Of a DNA stretch of 64,000 nucleotides, positions 22,803 through 33,521 are shown piece after piece (the stretch's first letter is position 1; each line of letters opens with the position of its first letter). Source of the DNA: Vanessa cardui. Lineage: Eukaryota > Arthropoda > Insecta > Lepidoptera > Nymphalidae. The notes under the pieces are model-generated. The model was not told where the DNA came from. It did no database searches and saw nothing but the letters and a program-made list of their open reading frames with translations. Location: assembly GCF_905220365.1 (NCBI RefSeq), contig NC_061146.1, forward strand, positions 6,017,538 to 6,081,537, written 5' to 3'. The position numbers and the translations under genes are program-made.

Positions 22803-24205
22803 TAGTGTTGCCCAAATTCAGTCTTGGTCTTGCAGTCTTGGTCTTGTTCTTGCATTTTTGCAAGACCAAGACCAAGAACAAGCCTGCAAGACTCTTGCTA
22901 CTTGCAGCTAGGACTTAGCGCTATTTCACGGAGTAGTTAGGTGTAACAGTTCGGTGTATAGGTACGCTTAGGAATTCTAGAGACGCAAAAAACTGTATCA
23001 AAGAATATGAAAAACTGGACCTATGCGCATTACGACTAATACCAAAAACATACCTACATCAACAACAACAACAACAACAACAACCTGTAAATTCCCACTG
23101 CTGGGCTAAAAGCCTCCTCTCCCTTTGAGGAGAAGGTTTGGAACATATTCCACCACGCTGTTCCAATGCGGGTTGGTGGAATACACATGTGGCAGAATTT
23201 CTATGAAATTTGTCACATGCAGGTTTCCTCACGATGTTTTCTTTCACCGCTGAGTACGAGATGAATTATAAAGACAAATTAAGCACATAAATCAGCGGTG
23301 CTTGCCTAGGTTTGAACCCGCAATCATCGGTTAATTACTTTATCCTTTAATTAATCGGTTAAATCACTGGGCCATCTCGACTCATCACTCATCGTGCTGA
23401 TACCTACATAGCGAATAAAAAAATATCCATTAAAATCAAACTGAGTGCATACATAGTTATGTTTTAATCATCGGCATTTTCATAATGCAGTTTTGTACTT
23501 ACTTCTCAAAGAAATTTGCCGTTTTTCGGATGTACATGGTTATGATACACGCGCCGGCGGCTTCTTTTGAAATCATATACAACAATCGTTGCCGCACCGC
23601 CGAAATCACAACATTTGACACTACTTTATGGCCGCCACAGGGCGTAGGTATACTCATGCGAAATAATTTCGAATTTTAAGAGTACCTACAGGTGTTCCAA
23701 AGAATAAATAAGTTTCAGAGTGCTTAGAATGAAAATGAATACATGATCACGCAAGTAGTATTATGATTACGATAAAATGGTAAGGATAGGTAGTAGATTT
23801 CATAATAATTTATTCTAGTAAGTATATATTATAATATTGATAATATGGTTTTAAACTAATTACTTAGGTACTAATATTGTACATTCAGTCATTATATTTC
23901 TTAAGTTTTTAAACGACATATAGGTCAGTTGATTTTTCAAATGTCTTATCAAATCTTCAGTAATTTATTAATCTGCTTGATCTTTACTATGGCTATGTTA
24001 ATTCAAAATCACAATTCCAATTCTTATACGTTTTTCTAAGATTTAAAATAAACTTTAATAAATAGTAATAGACTAATAGGTAATTGCAAGACTTGCAAGA
24101 CTCTTGCTGCAAGACCAAGACCAAGACCAAGACCAGGTGTATTGGCGCAAGACCAAGACCAAGACCGGCTAAGTCTCGTCTTGTTCTTGCATTTGGGCAA
24201 CACTA
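22803..24205. mobile_element. hAT nonautonomous element with perfect TIR and TSD (1403 bp)
   Basis: 15-bp terminal inverted repeats TAGTGTTGCCCAAAT (22803-22817; complement at 24191-24205) are perfect. The 8-bp duplication GTGCACCC is perfect (22795-22802, 24206-24213). Next to both ends are clustered GACCAA/TTGGTC words (22818-22900 and 24088-24185), likely subterminal transposase-binding motifs. No transposase is present; the interior includes an S1 SINE at 23059-23382. TAGNG ends and the 8-bp TSD place it in hAT. Confidence 0.9.
23059..23382 (-). mobile_element. S1 SINE nested in the hAT element
   Basis: Full-length minus-strand copy with a (TTG)n tail (seen as CAACAACAAC at 23059-23083). 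It has an intact-looking body and a head ending ACTGGGCCATCTCGACTCA. A short insertion (TTACTTTATCCTTTAATTAA) lies between the B and A boxes. Confidence 0.85.
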
Positions 24206-24584
24206 GTGCACCCGTGCGAAGCCGGGGCGAGTTGCTCGTAAAGCATAAAGTAAAGAAATATTGTTGTAAGCATATTATGGTGCAATGTTAAATATTCTTA
24301 ATTTTTATAAAACACTTCGTAGGCAGTCTCGAGCTCCAATACAGCCTTCAACTTTATTCAACAAATTACATTTTAATTGTGTATTTTTTCGTGAATTTTA
24401 ATGGGCGCGATTTTATACGGAGTTTGCCAAAAGTTTGCTTAACTTGTAACAAGTACCGTGGAGAGACGTACTCCATATACCCTAGCCAGCCACTCCTCAT
24501 CCTACACAACCAAATAGATGATTGAATTTCTGAGTCAAATATAAAACTAGTTGCATGACATTTACATGGAGTGATTTCACTAAA

Positions 24585-25037
24585 TAGTATAAAACAACGT
24601 CGCTTTCTCTGTCCCTATATCCTTATGTATGCTTAAATCTCTAAAACTACGCAACGGATTTAGATACGGTTTTTTTAATAGATAGAGTGATTCGAAAGGA
24701 TGGTTTTTGTATATAATCAACAATCAACAACAATCAACAGCCTGTAAATTTCCCACCGATGGGCTAAGGCCTCTTCTCTCTTTAGGGAGATGGTTTCACA
24801 TGCAGGTTTCTTCACGATATTTTCCTTCACCGACGAGCACGAGATGAATTATAAACAATTCAGCACATGAATATAATACATGTATATGTTATTGTGTAGA
24901 ATACATGGACAATATAATAAAGAAACACTGATAATTTTAGAAAAAATATTTTAATGTGTTGTCGTAAATAAACAAATTCTGTAGTATATTTAGTATCAGT
25001 ATTGCACCGGTACGAAGCCGGGGCGGATCGCTCGTAT
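24585..25037 (+). mobile_element. Helitron-like family B element, split by a SINE
   Basis: Left part 24585-24720 (ACAACGTCGCTTTCTCTG ...) and right part 24880-25037 (ATACATGGACAATATAATAAAG ... GCACCGGTACGAAGCCGG). The terminal CTAG is mutated to CTCG. Confidence 0.65.
24721..24876 (-). mobile_element. S1 SINE, truncated and deleted
   Basis: The 3' end AACAGCCTGTAAATTTCCC joins directly to CATGCAGGTTTCTTCACG, so the middle (about 75 bp) is deleted. The head is absent. Nested in family B. Confidence 0.65.
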
Positions 25038-25065
25038 ATTAATAATGCCTTGTTTGAATGAAATT

Positions 25066-25290
25066 GACGACCTCCGTGGTCATCACACCACTGTGTGTAC
25101 ACCGGTTTTAATGGGTAGTCCACTCTGAGGTCCCGGGTTCGATTCCCGGCCGAGTCGATGTAGATTACCATTAGTTTTCTATGTTGCCTTGGGTCTGGGT
25201 GTTTGTGGTACCGTCGTTACTTCTGATTACCATTACACAGTGCTTCAGCTACTTACATTGGGATCAGAGTAATGTAAGTGATGTTGTCTC
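25066..25290 (+). mobile_element. S2 tRNA-derived SINE
   Basis: It starts GACGACCTCCGTGGTC, with B box GGTTCGATTCCC at 25138-25149, then GGCCGAGTCGATG, the conserved GGTACCGTCGTTACTTCTGA, and a 3' end GGGATCAGAGTAATGTAAGTG. The A-box region is altered (CATCACACC in place of GAGTGGTG). It marks the usual start of this family, which helps place the R1 insertion at 48.8 kb. Confidence 0.75.
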
Positions 25291-25645
25291 ATATTTATAC
25301 AATTTATATATTTAATTTATATATTTATTAATATCAAAACATTCTACATATTTACGCCATTTACGCCAAATAGTTTTGATTATTATTTCGTATCAAAACC
25401 TCTCCGTATCAAACGCCCACGCGAATGAATAATAACCCGGTAACAACAAGATCAATACAATAAATGAAGCTAATGTTTTTGTTTTGTAACAATACGTAAC
25501 ATTAGTGAAGATACAATCTATGAATGCTAGTCGATGAATATTTAATAACAAAACACTCTTCATTCTGGTTGGAAATAATTAGTGAATGATAGTATGTGTG
25601 CACCAGTGTTGCCAACTTCATTTTTTTGGATATCGTACCATATAA

Positions 25646-26063
25646 ATAAAAAAATTAACAAAAAGAAAAACCGACTTCAAGCAAAATTATTTTACATCAC
25701 ATTACACACTTATTACACTATTTTAAAACAAATTAAAATGTACTAAAAAGTAATAAAAATATTTGCGTATTCAACATATTTTTTATAGTCCTCCTAGGTA
25801 AAATGAAATGAAAAATATTAGACTACTTAATTACTTGCGATTATATAACGTAGTTATAGTTATTGTTATATTTGGAGCCGGTGTCAGCCACAGGCACAAG
25901 CCTCAACAATCAAAAGAAAGAAGAGATACGAGCCCCTCGATTGACCCAGTACATTATCGTATAAAAGGTAATTTGTAAAAAAACACATTCCTTAAAGTAT
26001 TCTCGTATTGTTTTTTGATAGATATAATTTAGGGTTTTCTTGGCTGACACCGACTCCAAATAT
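25646..26063. repeat. Family D repeat, inverted dimer
   Basis: TATTTGGAGCCGGTGTCAGCC (about 25868) and, reversed, GGCTGACACCGACTCCAAATA (about 26040) make an inverted pair, so this copy is partly palindromic. It starts with AAAACCGACTTCAAGC. Confidence 0.55.
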
Positions 26064-26225
26064 AGCAATAATAGAAAGATAAGAAATAAATGGATTTTGC
26101 CAACATTTCAAGGGAAAAGGTACGTAATGAAATTTCAATATCAACGTAGATTATATTGTTCAGAAAGAAGAAGAAAATAAATCAAAACAAGCACAGACAA
26201 TTGTAGAACATGAATCAATATTTAG

Positions 26226-26420
26226 CATACTAATAGTCATCCGCAGCTCCGCACGCGTTTTAGGGTGTTGGTTGTCATATGTCAGGCAAAGAAAGTGTCC
26301 ATGTCCTTTCTCGTTGTTCAAGTTTGCTTCATACTAAATTTCATCAAATCCGGTTCAGCGGTTTAGTCGTGACAGACAGACCGAGAGATGTGACTTTCAA
26401 ATTCATAATATTAATATAGA
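26226..26420 (-). mobile_element. Family C Helitron-like element
   Basis: It has the GTTTTAGGGTGTTGGTTGTC core and the AATCCGGTTCAGCGGTTTAGTCG region. The CTAG end is mutated (CTAATAG). Confidence 0.5.
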
Positions 26421-26638
26421 AAATACCCATTGATATTGCTAAGTCCATACACATATGTTCAATACTCATACACTATGTATTTCATTAAAGTTCAAATGAG
26501 ATAGATACTTCTTTATTATGATAGAAATCTTTTGAAAAGATCGTACATTATCTAGCGTACGATTTCGATTATTCGATCGTGCATCGTACAAGAGCCAAAC
26601 AGTAAAATAAGATTTCAATCGTACGGTTGGCAACACTG

Positions 26639-27112
26639 AGTGACACATTATCTCACACTATATAAAGCGATTTCGTTTGCGAATTACTGTAATTGTTTAA
26701 ATGTATTTTATTACGAAAACATCAAAGTAAACACAAACACATAATTATAATTAGCAGCCAATTTATTGAAAGGTTTATCTCGACGGCTCGTTAATACCAT
26801 TTCCTGTGTTAAAGAGAAAGAAATAAATCAAAGTATTGCGGTTTGGCAAGAACGGAGCTCGGATTTTTTTGCGACATATGCAGTTTCCCTCTCGGCGCCT
26901 TCTACCGCAGGCGACAAAAACACTAAAAGGACTGTTTGCCCGGATTTATACCATGAATTCCTATATAGTATTTTTGTCCCAGCCTGGTTTTCATGTAGAC
27001 TTTGAATACGGAAATAAAACTTGTAGGTCCATTCTCTGAGTTCTTTTATTAATAATGATACTGTCCTATGTATATACATATCATCATGATGTACCTGTCA
27101 GACTATCTTATT
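26639..27112. other. No gene recognised
   Basis: 26766-27079 is open in several frames (79 aa plus, 83 aa minus, 67 aa plus) and slightly GC-richer, but no frame shows a domain I know. Shared openness of overlapping frames argues against a gene. Confidence 0.3.
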
Positions 27113-27330
27113 TATACTAATATTATAAATGTGAAAGCAACTCAGTCTGTCTGAATGTAGCGCTTTCACCCAAAAAACACTGAAACAATTTTGATGAAAT
27201 TTATTTTGAAGCAAGTCGGAACTCTAAGATATATATGTATAAGAATCCATACATATAAGACATATATCATATGTCATCTTTTTTAAGTTTGAAGGCGAAA
27301 CTGCGGTCGTAAACTAATAAAAAATATACT
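27113..27330 (+). mobile_element. Diverged family C Helitron-like fragment
   Basis: TACTAATATTATAAATGTGAAAGCAACTCAGTCTG start and a GGCGAAACTGCGGTCG-type end. The body is diverged. Confidence 0.4.
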
Positions 27331-27477
27331 AAACAGAAATGAAAAAAATGTCAGGATTATTTTCCATTCCTAAAGATTCTGCCGTAGTATATGAAACTAG
27401 TAGTCACCAGCCGCTTCTTGTATTTGTTGGTCTTCTAGTTTAAAAGTGGTAAAAGAACTACAGACATACCATGTCAC

Positions 27478-27845
27478 TTTCTCATTTTCAACCTACTTCA
27501 AAAAGGAGGAGGTTATCAATTCGTCTTTTTTTTTATGTTTGTTACCTCATAACTTTTCAGTGGGTGGACCAATTTTAATAATTTTTAATCTGGTATTGTT
27601 TTTTTATAGATATAGTATAGGGTTTTCTTGGCTGACACCGGCTCCAAATATAGCAATAATTATAACTACATTATATAATCGTAAATCGACTTTTAAGTAG
27701 TCTAATATTTTTCATTTCATTTTACTTAGGATGACTCTAAAAAATATGTTAAATATGCAATTATTTTTATTACTTTTTAGTGCTTTTTTTATCCGTTTAA
27801 AAATATTGTTTTTATTGAAGACGGTTTTTCTCTTTGTTAAGATTT
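27478..27845. repeat. Family D repeat
   Basis: TCAACCTACTTCAAAAAGGA at the left and GAAGACGGTTTTTCTCTTTG at the right are inverted relative to each other. It holds GGCTGACACCGGCTCCAAATA, shared with 25.9 and 63.2 kb. The ORF at 27446-27700 is this repeat. Confidence 0.6.
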
Positions 27846-28729
27846 TTATTTATTAATAACAATATTAAACTGAATGTACCTCATTAGTTCACGAAAATTA
27901 GAAAGTTCAATTAATATTGGAATTTCTTGGAAAGATCTTTTCGGTGTCCGATGGTGAGACCTCGCGTTCTCTCCAGCCCTGTCAATCCATACTCGTTAGA
28001 TAAGAAGTATTTGCAGTGCTCGAGTACTGGAGCGTCAGCAGCTGCGCCCGCTTACGGAACGTGCTCGGGGTATAAAACGCTTCTAAGCGTCAATACTTTT
28101 GTACTGCAATGTTGCAGTTTGAAGTATTTATGGCCCTGTGTAATTACGGAGCAAGGGACTTAACGTCTTATAGGCGATTGCAATGACTAAAGAGTATAAC
28201 AACAAAAAAGTTTGTATTTGAATAAAATTGACGTCATTTTTCAAGACCACATTAAAATTTGTGGATTACAATTGTTTTAGGTCTTGAATAATGACAATTC
28301 CTATATGCATTTTTTGACTGACTTTTTTTATTGGAACTTTGAAAGTTGAAAGTATGGTAGAATAATAGTAATATAAACAAAAATATATTTTTTACGAAAC
28401 ATTTGTAGGGTATTATATAGAAGGTTTTAAATTTAAGGTATATATATGTATATTGTACTATACCACTGGCAATATACTTTAGTTTCAATGATTCGCGACA
28501 CACTACTATCTAACCCTAACACCTAATTAGGTGGTAGGGTTAGGTAGTACTACCTACTAGGTGTAGGCATCCATCATGTGCTTAATTTACCCATCATTAA
28601 TAGGCCATTTATTCAGCTTTCTTACAATAAATATTTATTAATTCAGTAACTTGGTCAATTTGCTACTGAGATAAATTGTTGGATTTTTTCGTAAGGCGTT
28701 TTGTCGCCGTTTATGTATGATATAGTACA
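27846..28729. other. Unassigned; small GC-richer patch at 27927-28165
   Basis: 27927-28163 is open for 78 aa on the plus strand and includes GGGGTATAAAACGC, a TATA-like word. No domain was recognised. The rest is AT-rich. Confidence 0.3.
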
Positions 28730-28920
28730 TACAATTGTTGCCTGCTGCTTCGCTCGCGTTTTAGGGGTCTGGTTGTCATGTGTCAGTCAAAAAAGTAGAC
28801 TACGTCCGTCCTTGGAGTTCAAATTTGCTTCAATTTCATCAAATTCGGTTCAGCGGTTGGGTCGAGAAAGAACGACAGAAATACAGAGTTACTTTCACAT
28901 TTATAGTAGTATACAAGTAT
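28730..28920 (-). mobile_element. Family C Helitron-like element
   Basis: TGCTTCGCTCGCGTTTTAGG and GGTTCAGCGGTTGGGTCG. The CTAG end is lost (ACAATTG in its place). The ORF at 28701-28922 is the repeat. Confidence 0.5.
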
Positions 28921-29115
28921 AGACCTTATTGGTTAAGCGTCAGACTTTCGAAAGATTAAACATGAATAAAGGGTAAAAAAGCAAATATACAAAGGGACCC
29001 GGCGACCGCCGGTTCAGAATGATAGATAAACTTAGCATTCGCAGTAAAGTGTCTTGCTTAAACTTTGATATGTTTTCGTATATTATAAAAACGAAATGTC
29101 CGTCTTTTCGTAATT

Positions 29116-29405
29116 TTTTTTATGGTATAGGTTGGCGGACGAGCATATATGCCACCTGATGGTAAGTGGTCACCATCACCCATAGACAATGACGCTGTAA
29201 GAAATATTAACTATTCCTTACATCGTCAATGTGCCACCAACCTTGGGAACTAAGATGTTATGTCCTTTGTGCGTGTAGTTACACCGGCTCACTCACTGTT
29301 CAAACCGGAACACAACAATACGGAGTACTGTTATTTGGCGGAAGAATAACTGATGAGTGGGTGGTACTTACCCAGACGAGCTAGCACAAAGCCCTACCAC
29401 CAAGT
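29116..29405 (-). repeat. S3 SINE-like repeat
   Basis: Full-length minus-strand copy, ATAGGTTGGCGGACGAGCAT to CTACCACCAAGT. Confidence 0.75.
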
Positions 29406-29477
29406 GAGTGAGTCTTCGTCTAAGCTTAATTAAAGGGGTAAATAAGAATATTCGTAGCGTGTTTAGGTTCTATGCGT

Positions 29478-29690
29478 GTATTGAAACGTCAATAATTTAT
29501 TCATGGTATGATTTTGACGAATGACGTACTTTCCTTCTCGTGTGGGCCGCGGTAACGTGTGCAATGTGAGTACGCCGCGCTTCGAAATTAATTAGTGTAA
29601 CGGACTATTATCCTTCTCCTAACACCTTCCATCCCCTGGCGTGTTCTTTGAGTGTGTGAAGACCAAGGGAACGCTCCCAAGAAGAAAGTG
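29478..29690. repeat. Dispersed repeat family F, copy 1
   Basis: It shares TTTGACG/TATGACGTACTT and TTCTCGTGTGGGC words, in the same order and spacing, with 35465-35668. The two differ at many positions. No class assigned. Confidence 0.5.
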
Positions 29691-29823
29691 TCTTCAAAAC
29701 CAAGAGCCCAGAATGAGAAGTAACAACTCCCCTTCTTAATCAACAAATATATACAGTCCACTTATCACCCGCGTGTACAATATTATATATATAATTCCTT
29801 ATAAAGTGCCATTGCTACTCCTC

Positions 29824-30120
29824 TTTTCAACCGAGTTCAAAAAGGAGGAGGTTATCAATTCGTCTGTATTTTTTTTTATGTTTGTTGACTCATAACTTTT
29901 CACTGGGTGGACCGATTTTGATATTTTTTTTTTGTTTGAAAGGTAGTTTAATTTTATCCTTTTCCGATGATGTTATCCCTATGAAAACGATATAAGTCTT
30001 AAATTTACATAATGCATGTGCGCGATAAATAGGTGAATAACTCAAAATTGTGCAAACCAATTTTGATAATTCTTTTTTTTTTTATATAAAGGATATACTA
30101 CAAGGGTAGTTTAGTGAAAG
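29824..30120. repeat. Family D repeat
   Basis: It starts TTTTCAACCGAGTTCAAAAAGGAGGAGG. The body includes ACTGGGTGGACCGATTTTGAT. The right end is unclear. Confidence 0.5.
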
Positions 30121-30578
30121 TTTGATAAGGTTCTGAGCATAGGATCCATGACAAAGTAACGGAAAGGAAGGGAACGGTAAATCGGTATGATTAAATGCAA
30201 TACATTTCTATCTAGTACAGAATGATAAATTAATTTTAATTTTTGAACTGGTTCGTGCAAAACTTTATATTATTTTAATAATATAAAAATTTATATTATT
30301 TTATTATTCAATTAATATATTTTTATTTTGTATTTCCTCGAATTTCCATACGTAATCACCACGAACAGTCAAAAATTCGCTGAATAATAAAGAAATTATT
30401 AAGAATTTTCAAAGATTACGATTAACATGGAAAGGCTGTTTATACAATATAATCACGCATTATTAATCTGTAAAACAATCTTTGATTGACACAGCGCCAC
30501 AACCGCTTTGTTTGCGCTTCAAGCGCTTTAAGTACTCTAAAACTTTTGAATATTTACCAATGAGCAGCCGTATGTAAA
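30121..30578. other. AT-rich, nothing recognised
   Basis: No repeats or ORFs of note. Confidence 0.4.
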
Positions 30579-30777
30579 TCTATACATATAATAAAATTGG
30601 AGTGTGTGTTTGTAATATTAAAATAGCCCTTTTGTACTCAAATCATACACGGTACATATATCACAATATTTTTTTTTACAATTTTTCCTATTTGTTTGTT
30701 ACGGCTAATCTCTGGAATGGCTGGACCGATTTTGACGGGACTTTCACTGGCACATAATTTATATTATAAGGAGTAAC
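30579..30777 (+). mobile_element. Helitron-like family A element, 3'-truncated
   Basis: TCTATACATATAATAAAATTGG start with A in front, then GACCGATTTTGACGGGAC. It stops at AAGGAGTAACG, where a short S3-related piece (30783-30870) begins. Confidence 0.6.
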
Positions 30778-31109
30778 GCACCTTGCTGGTGCCTTCAGTG
30801 TTGCATATGTCCATGGGCGGTGGTAGTCACTTTCCATCAGGTAAACCTCCTGCTTGTTTACCACCTATAACATTCAGAACACCTAAGACACCCATCAATA
30901 TTTCCGAGTTCAAATCTAAACAAATGTTAAGTTATTATTTAAAGTACATAAGCCGTCTTTACTTTTACTTTTACTTATTTTTAATGACTTAGTGTTACTT
31001 TTTCTTTGTAAAATAATTGTTAATTGTTATATGTATTTATTGTTAATATTAGCAATAAGCTAAGTTGTTAATGGGTTAAATAAATAATTTAAAGTACATA
31101 ATATAAAGC

Positions 31110-31233
31110 GTCTAACTTTAAGAGGTCACTACCCATAGAGATTGATACCGTAAGAAATATTAACCAACCTTAACAAATGTTTAATATTTCATACCTAGAC
31201 ACGGTGACCACTTACCATCAAACTTATTTGGCA
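31110..31233 (-). repeat. S3-related fragment
   Basis: CACTACCCATAGAGATTGATACCGTAAGAAATATTAAC is diverged S3 (minus). It ends beside the RTE-like insertion. Confidence 0.45.
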
Positions 31234-31243
31234 TCCGTCTAGT

Positions 31244-31443
31244 CGTCCTCATACTCCTGGCCTTATACCAATATTATTTGGGGTCGGCGCAGCATATCTT
31301 CTCCTTCCATACCTCTCTGTCAGACATCATCTCACAAGTAACATTCTTTCTAACCATATCCTCTTTCACACAATCCATCCATCGTTTCCTTGGTTGTCCT
31401 CTGCCTCTAAATCCGTCCACATCCATGCTCAAGATGGATTTGA
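31244..31443 (-). pseudogene. RTE-like LINE, C-terminal reverse transcriptase tail with TSD
   Basis: The 200-bp insertion is flanked by the perfect 12-bp duplication CATCCGTCTAGT (31232-31243, 31444-31455). The minus strand translates to a basic, tryptophan-rich end with RKRWMDCVKEDM, then DREVWKEKICCADPK before a stop. This pattern (KRW.D.V..D ... R..W.....ADP) is the C terminus of many RTE-type and endonuclease-reverse-transcriptase LINE proteins. Everything upstream is missing by 5' truncation. Confidence 0.75.
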
Positions 31444-31455
31444 CATCCGTCTAGT

Positions 31456-32164
31456 ATATAAAAAAAGGAAAAGTATTTATTAATCAAAGAATATATAGTC
31501 GACGATTTCTGCTTTAAAAATATAAATAACATATATATTTTAAGTTGATGTTACCACTAGTAAATTAATAATTAAAATCGATATTAAAAGCGGGGCTATC
31601 CTCAGTGCATTAATCAAAGTTAAGTGAAAATTTAAAGCAGAGCCAATGTAATTAGTGATGCTCCGCAATATTTAATGCTGATATCGATATTATTTAAAGT
31701 ATTAAGATTATATTTATGATACCGTTATTATGATATTTATATATTGTGTCATTTCGATGCAAATTCATTTATCTATGTAGTCTGGTGAGATGGCTGAGCT
31801 GAGCTGAGCTTTGACACCAAAAAAATCACTTAAAAAAGGTTTTATGGTTTTGGCGACGAATGTTACTTGTATTTTACAATGAAATCAAAATAAAAACTGT
31901 CCTAGATTTCGAAATTCCTGAAAAATTCTTTGAATTCACGGGAAGTCACGCGGGAAACCCACCAGTGCTTATTATTCGAGTTGGCGCACCCCTCCACGCT
32001 AAAATATTAACGTGGCTTAGTATGAGTGACACATATACTTAAAAGATGTCTTAGTGTGCGTGAGATATGACATATGAAAGAATAAAGGCGGCAAAAAGTA
32101 AAAGATACAATCAGATTATATTTGTACGAGAATAATTTGACACAGAGGCGCGTGTCTTTATGTC
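31456..32164. other. No gene recognised
   Basis: AT-rich. A 60-aa ORF at 31860-32042 has no known domain. A GAGCTGAGCT duplication lies near 31797-31810. Confidence 0.35.
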
Positions 32165-32445
32165 TGAAAAGACGCATATAGTACGACACAACTTAGACGA
32201 AGCATCGGCAAATTCAATAAAACCGTTTATGCTGATTTATACAACCAATAGAAATAGCTCCCTATCGCGCCATTCGACGCCATTCGTCGCTGTAGATTCT
32301 CGCGTCAGTTCAACCCGAGAAAGCAAATGTATGTTAATCGACGTGTCAAATTGACGAATATAGGTCATATGATATTTCAAGTTATTACGTTTGTGTAAAG
32401 ATCATATTCACATAAGAAATAAATATTGATGATTTGGGAGAGTAC
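32165..32445 (+). repeat. Dispersed repeat family G, copy 2
   Basis: From ATAGTACGACACAACTTAGA through CCTATCGCGCCATTCGACGC to the TTATTACGTTTGTGTAAAGATC block that opens the window. This is the longest G copy here. A 64-aa ORF inside is a by-product. Confidence 0.6.
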
Positions 32446-32593
32446 TATACCTATGTAAGTCAAATACCAAGTAAAAACAATATCACTAAAGTGTTCTGAA
32501 CATCAAAATAATTTATTACCTTATAAAGAACATCGTTTACTTGTAATGAGATTGAAATAACGATTGTTCTAAGATGTTATATATTAAACTTCA

Positions 32594-32862
32594 TTAAATA
32601 GTATAAAACAAAGTCGTTTACCGCTATCTGCTCTATGATCAGATCTTATGCTTAGATCTTTAAAACGACGCAACGGATTTTGGTGCGGTTTTTTTAACAG
32701 ATAGAGTAATTCGAAAGGAAGGTTTTTGTATATTATACATAGACTTTAAAGTAAAGAAACGCTGATAGTTTTAGAAGTTTCCAATGTGATGTCGTAAATA
32801 AACAAATACTATAGTATATTTTGGTATCACTATTGAACCCGTGCGAAGTCAGGGTGGGTCGA
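32594..32862 (+). mobile_element. Helitron-like family B element
   Basis: ATAGTATAAAACAAAGTCG start, GCAACGGATTTTGGTGCGG body, GAACCCGTGCGAAGTC end. The CTAG terminus is mutated (GATTG). Confidence 0.65.
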
Positions 32863-33183
32863 TTGATTTTTGTACCATTTTCACGTCTAAGCTACTTAAA
32901 CTATTATCTTGAAGCATACAATCATCATTAGTACAGGAAAGGACGTAACCCTTCCCTCCCCCCTCAGACATGTGGAAACAAATTATTAAATACAATTTAG
33001 TAATATGTTTTTCACGCACACTTTCGTATGTCACATTCAGTGAAGATGAGAATTTGAATGACAAGAAGTGGATTTAAGGAAAAACCGGTTCGATGGTTGT
33101 AATGGGTCAGGGTGTTTTATTCCTATACGCGTAAGGCGTTCTAAATAATCTCAAAACAACTTATTTTACATATCAACGCAAAA
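32863..33183. other. No gene recognised
   Basis: A 71-aa minus ORF (32849-33064) lacks a domain. Nothing else seen. Confidence 0.35.
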
Positions 33184-33196
33184 TAAATGGCGTATA

Positions 33197-33508
33197 AATA
33201 AAGAAACGAGACTTCCAAGTGGTTAGAACGCGTGCATCTTAACCGATGATTGCGGGTTCAAACCCAGAGAAGCACCACGGAAATTTCATGTGCTTAATTT
33301 GTGTTTATAATTCATCTCCGACTCTGCGAACGTCGTGATAAAACCTGCATGTGTCTAAGTTCAATGAAATTCTGTCACATGTGAATCCACCAACCCGAAA
33401 TGGAGCTGCGTGTTGGAATATGTTCCAAACCTTCTCCTCAAAGGTAGAGCAGCCTTTTGCCCAGCAGTGGGAAATTTACGGGTTGTTGTTGTTGTTTTGT
33501 AATTAAAT
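33197..33508 (+). mobile_element. S1 SINE, full length, with perfect 13-bp TSD
   Basis: The duplication TAAATGGCGTATA flanks it (33184-33196 and 33509-33521). B box GGTTCAAACCC; the A-box segment is mutated (TTCCAAGTGG). The tail is (GTT)n followed by TTTTGTAATTAAAT. The TSD shows LINE-assisted retrotransposition. Confidence 0.85.
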
Positions 33509-33521
33509 TAAATGGCGTATA

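Larger units (their letters stand above)
22583..24240 (+). mobile_element. Helitron-like family B element, split by a hAT MITE
   Basis: The left part, 22583-22802 (ACAAAGTCGCTTACCG ... TTTAGTTTTAGTGCACCC), and the right part, 24206-24240 (GTGCACCCGTGCGAAGCCGG), together make one family B copy. The hAT MITE lies between them. The terminal CTAG is mutated (GCTCGT). Confidence 0.7.
25604..26638. mobile_element. Candidate hAT-like composite bounded by perfect 13-bp inverted repeats
   Basis: CAGTGTTGCCAAC at 25604-25616 and its complement at 26626-26638 bound 1035 bp. The ends match hAT CAGTG termini. No 8-bp target duplication is visible, so the unit may be rearranged or the match fortuitous. 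The interior holds a family D copy and a family C Helitron-like copy. Confidence 0.5.

Noticed and set aside
26766..27079. Candidate small gene near 26.8-27.1 kb
   Set aside because: Three overlapping frames on both strands are open, with no domain and no splice or promoter support.
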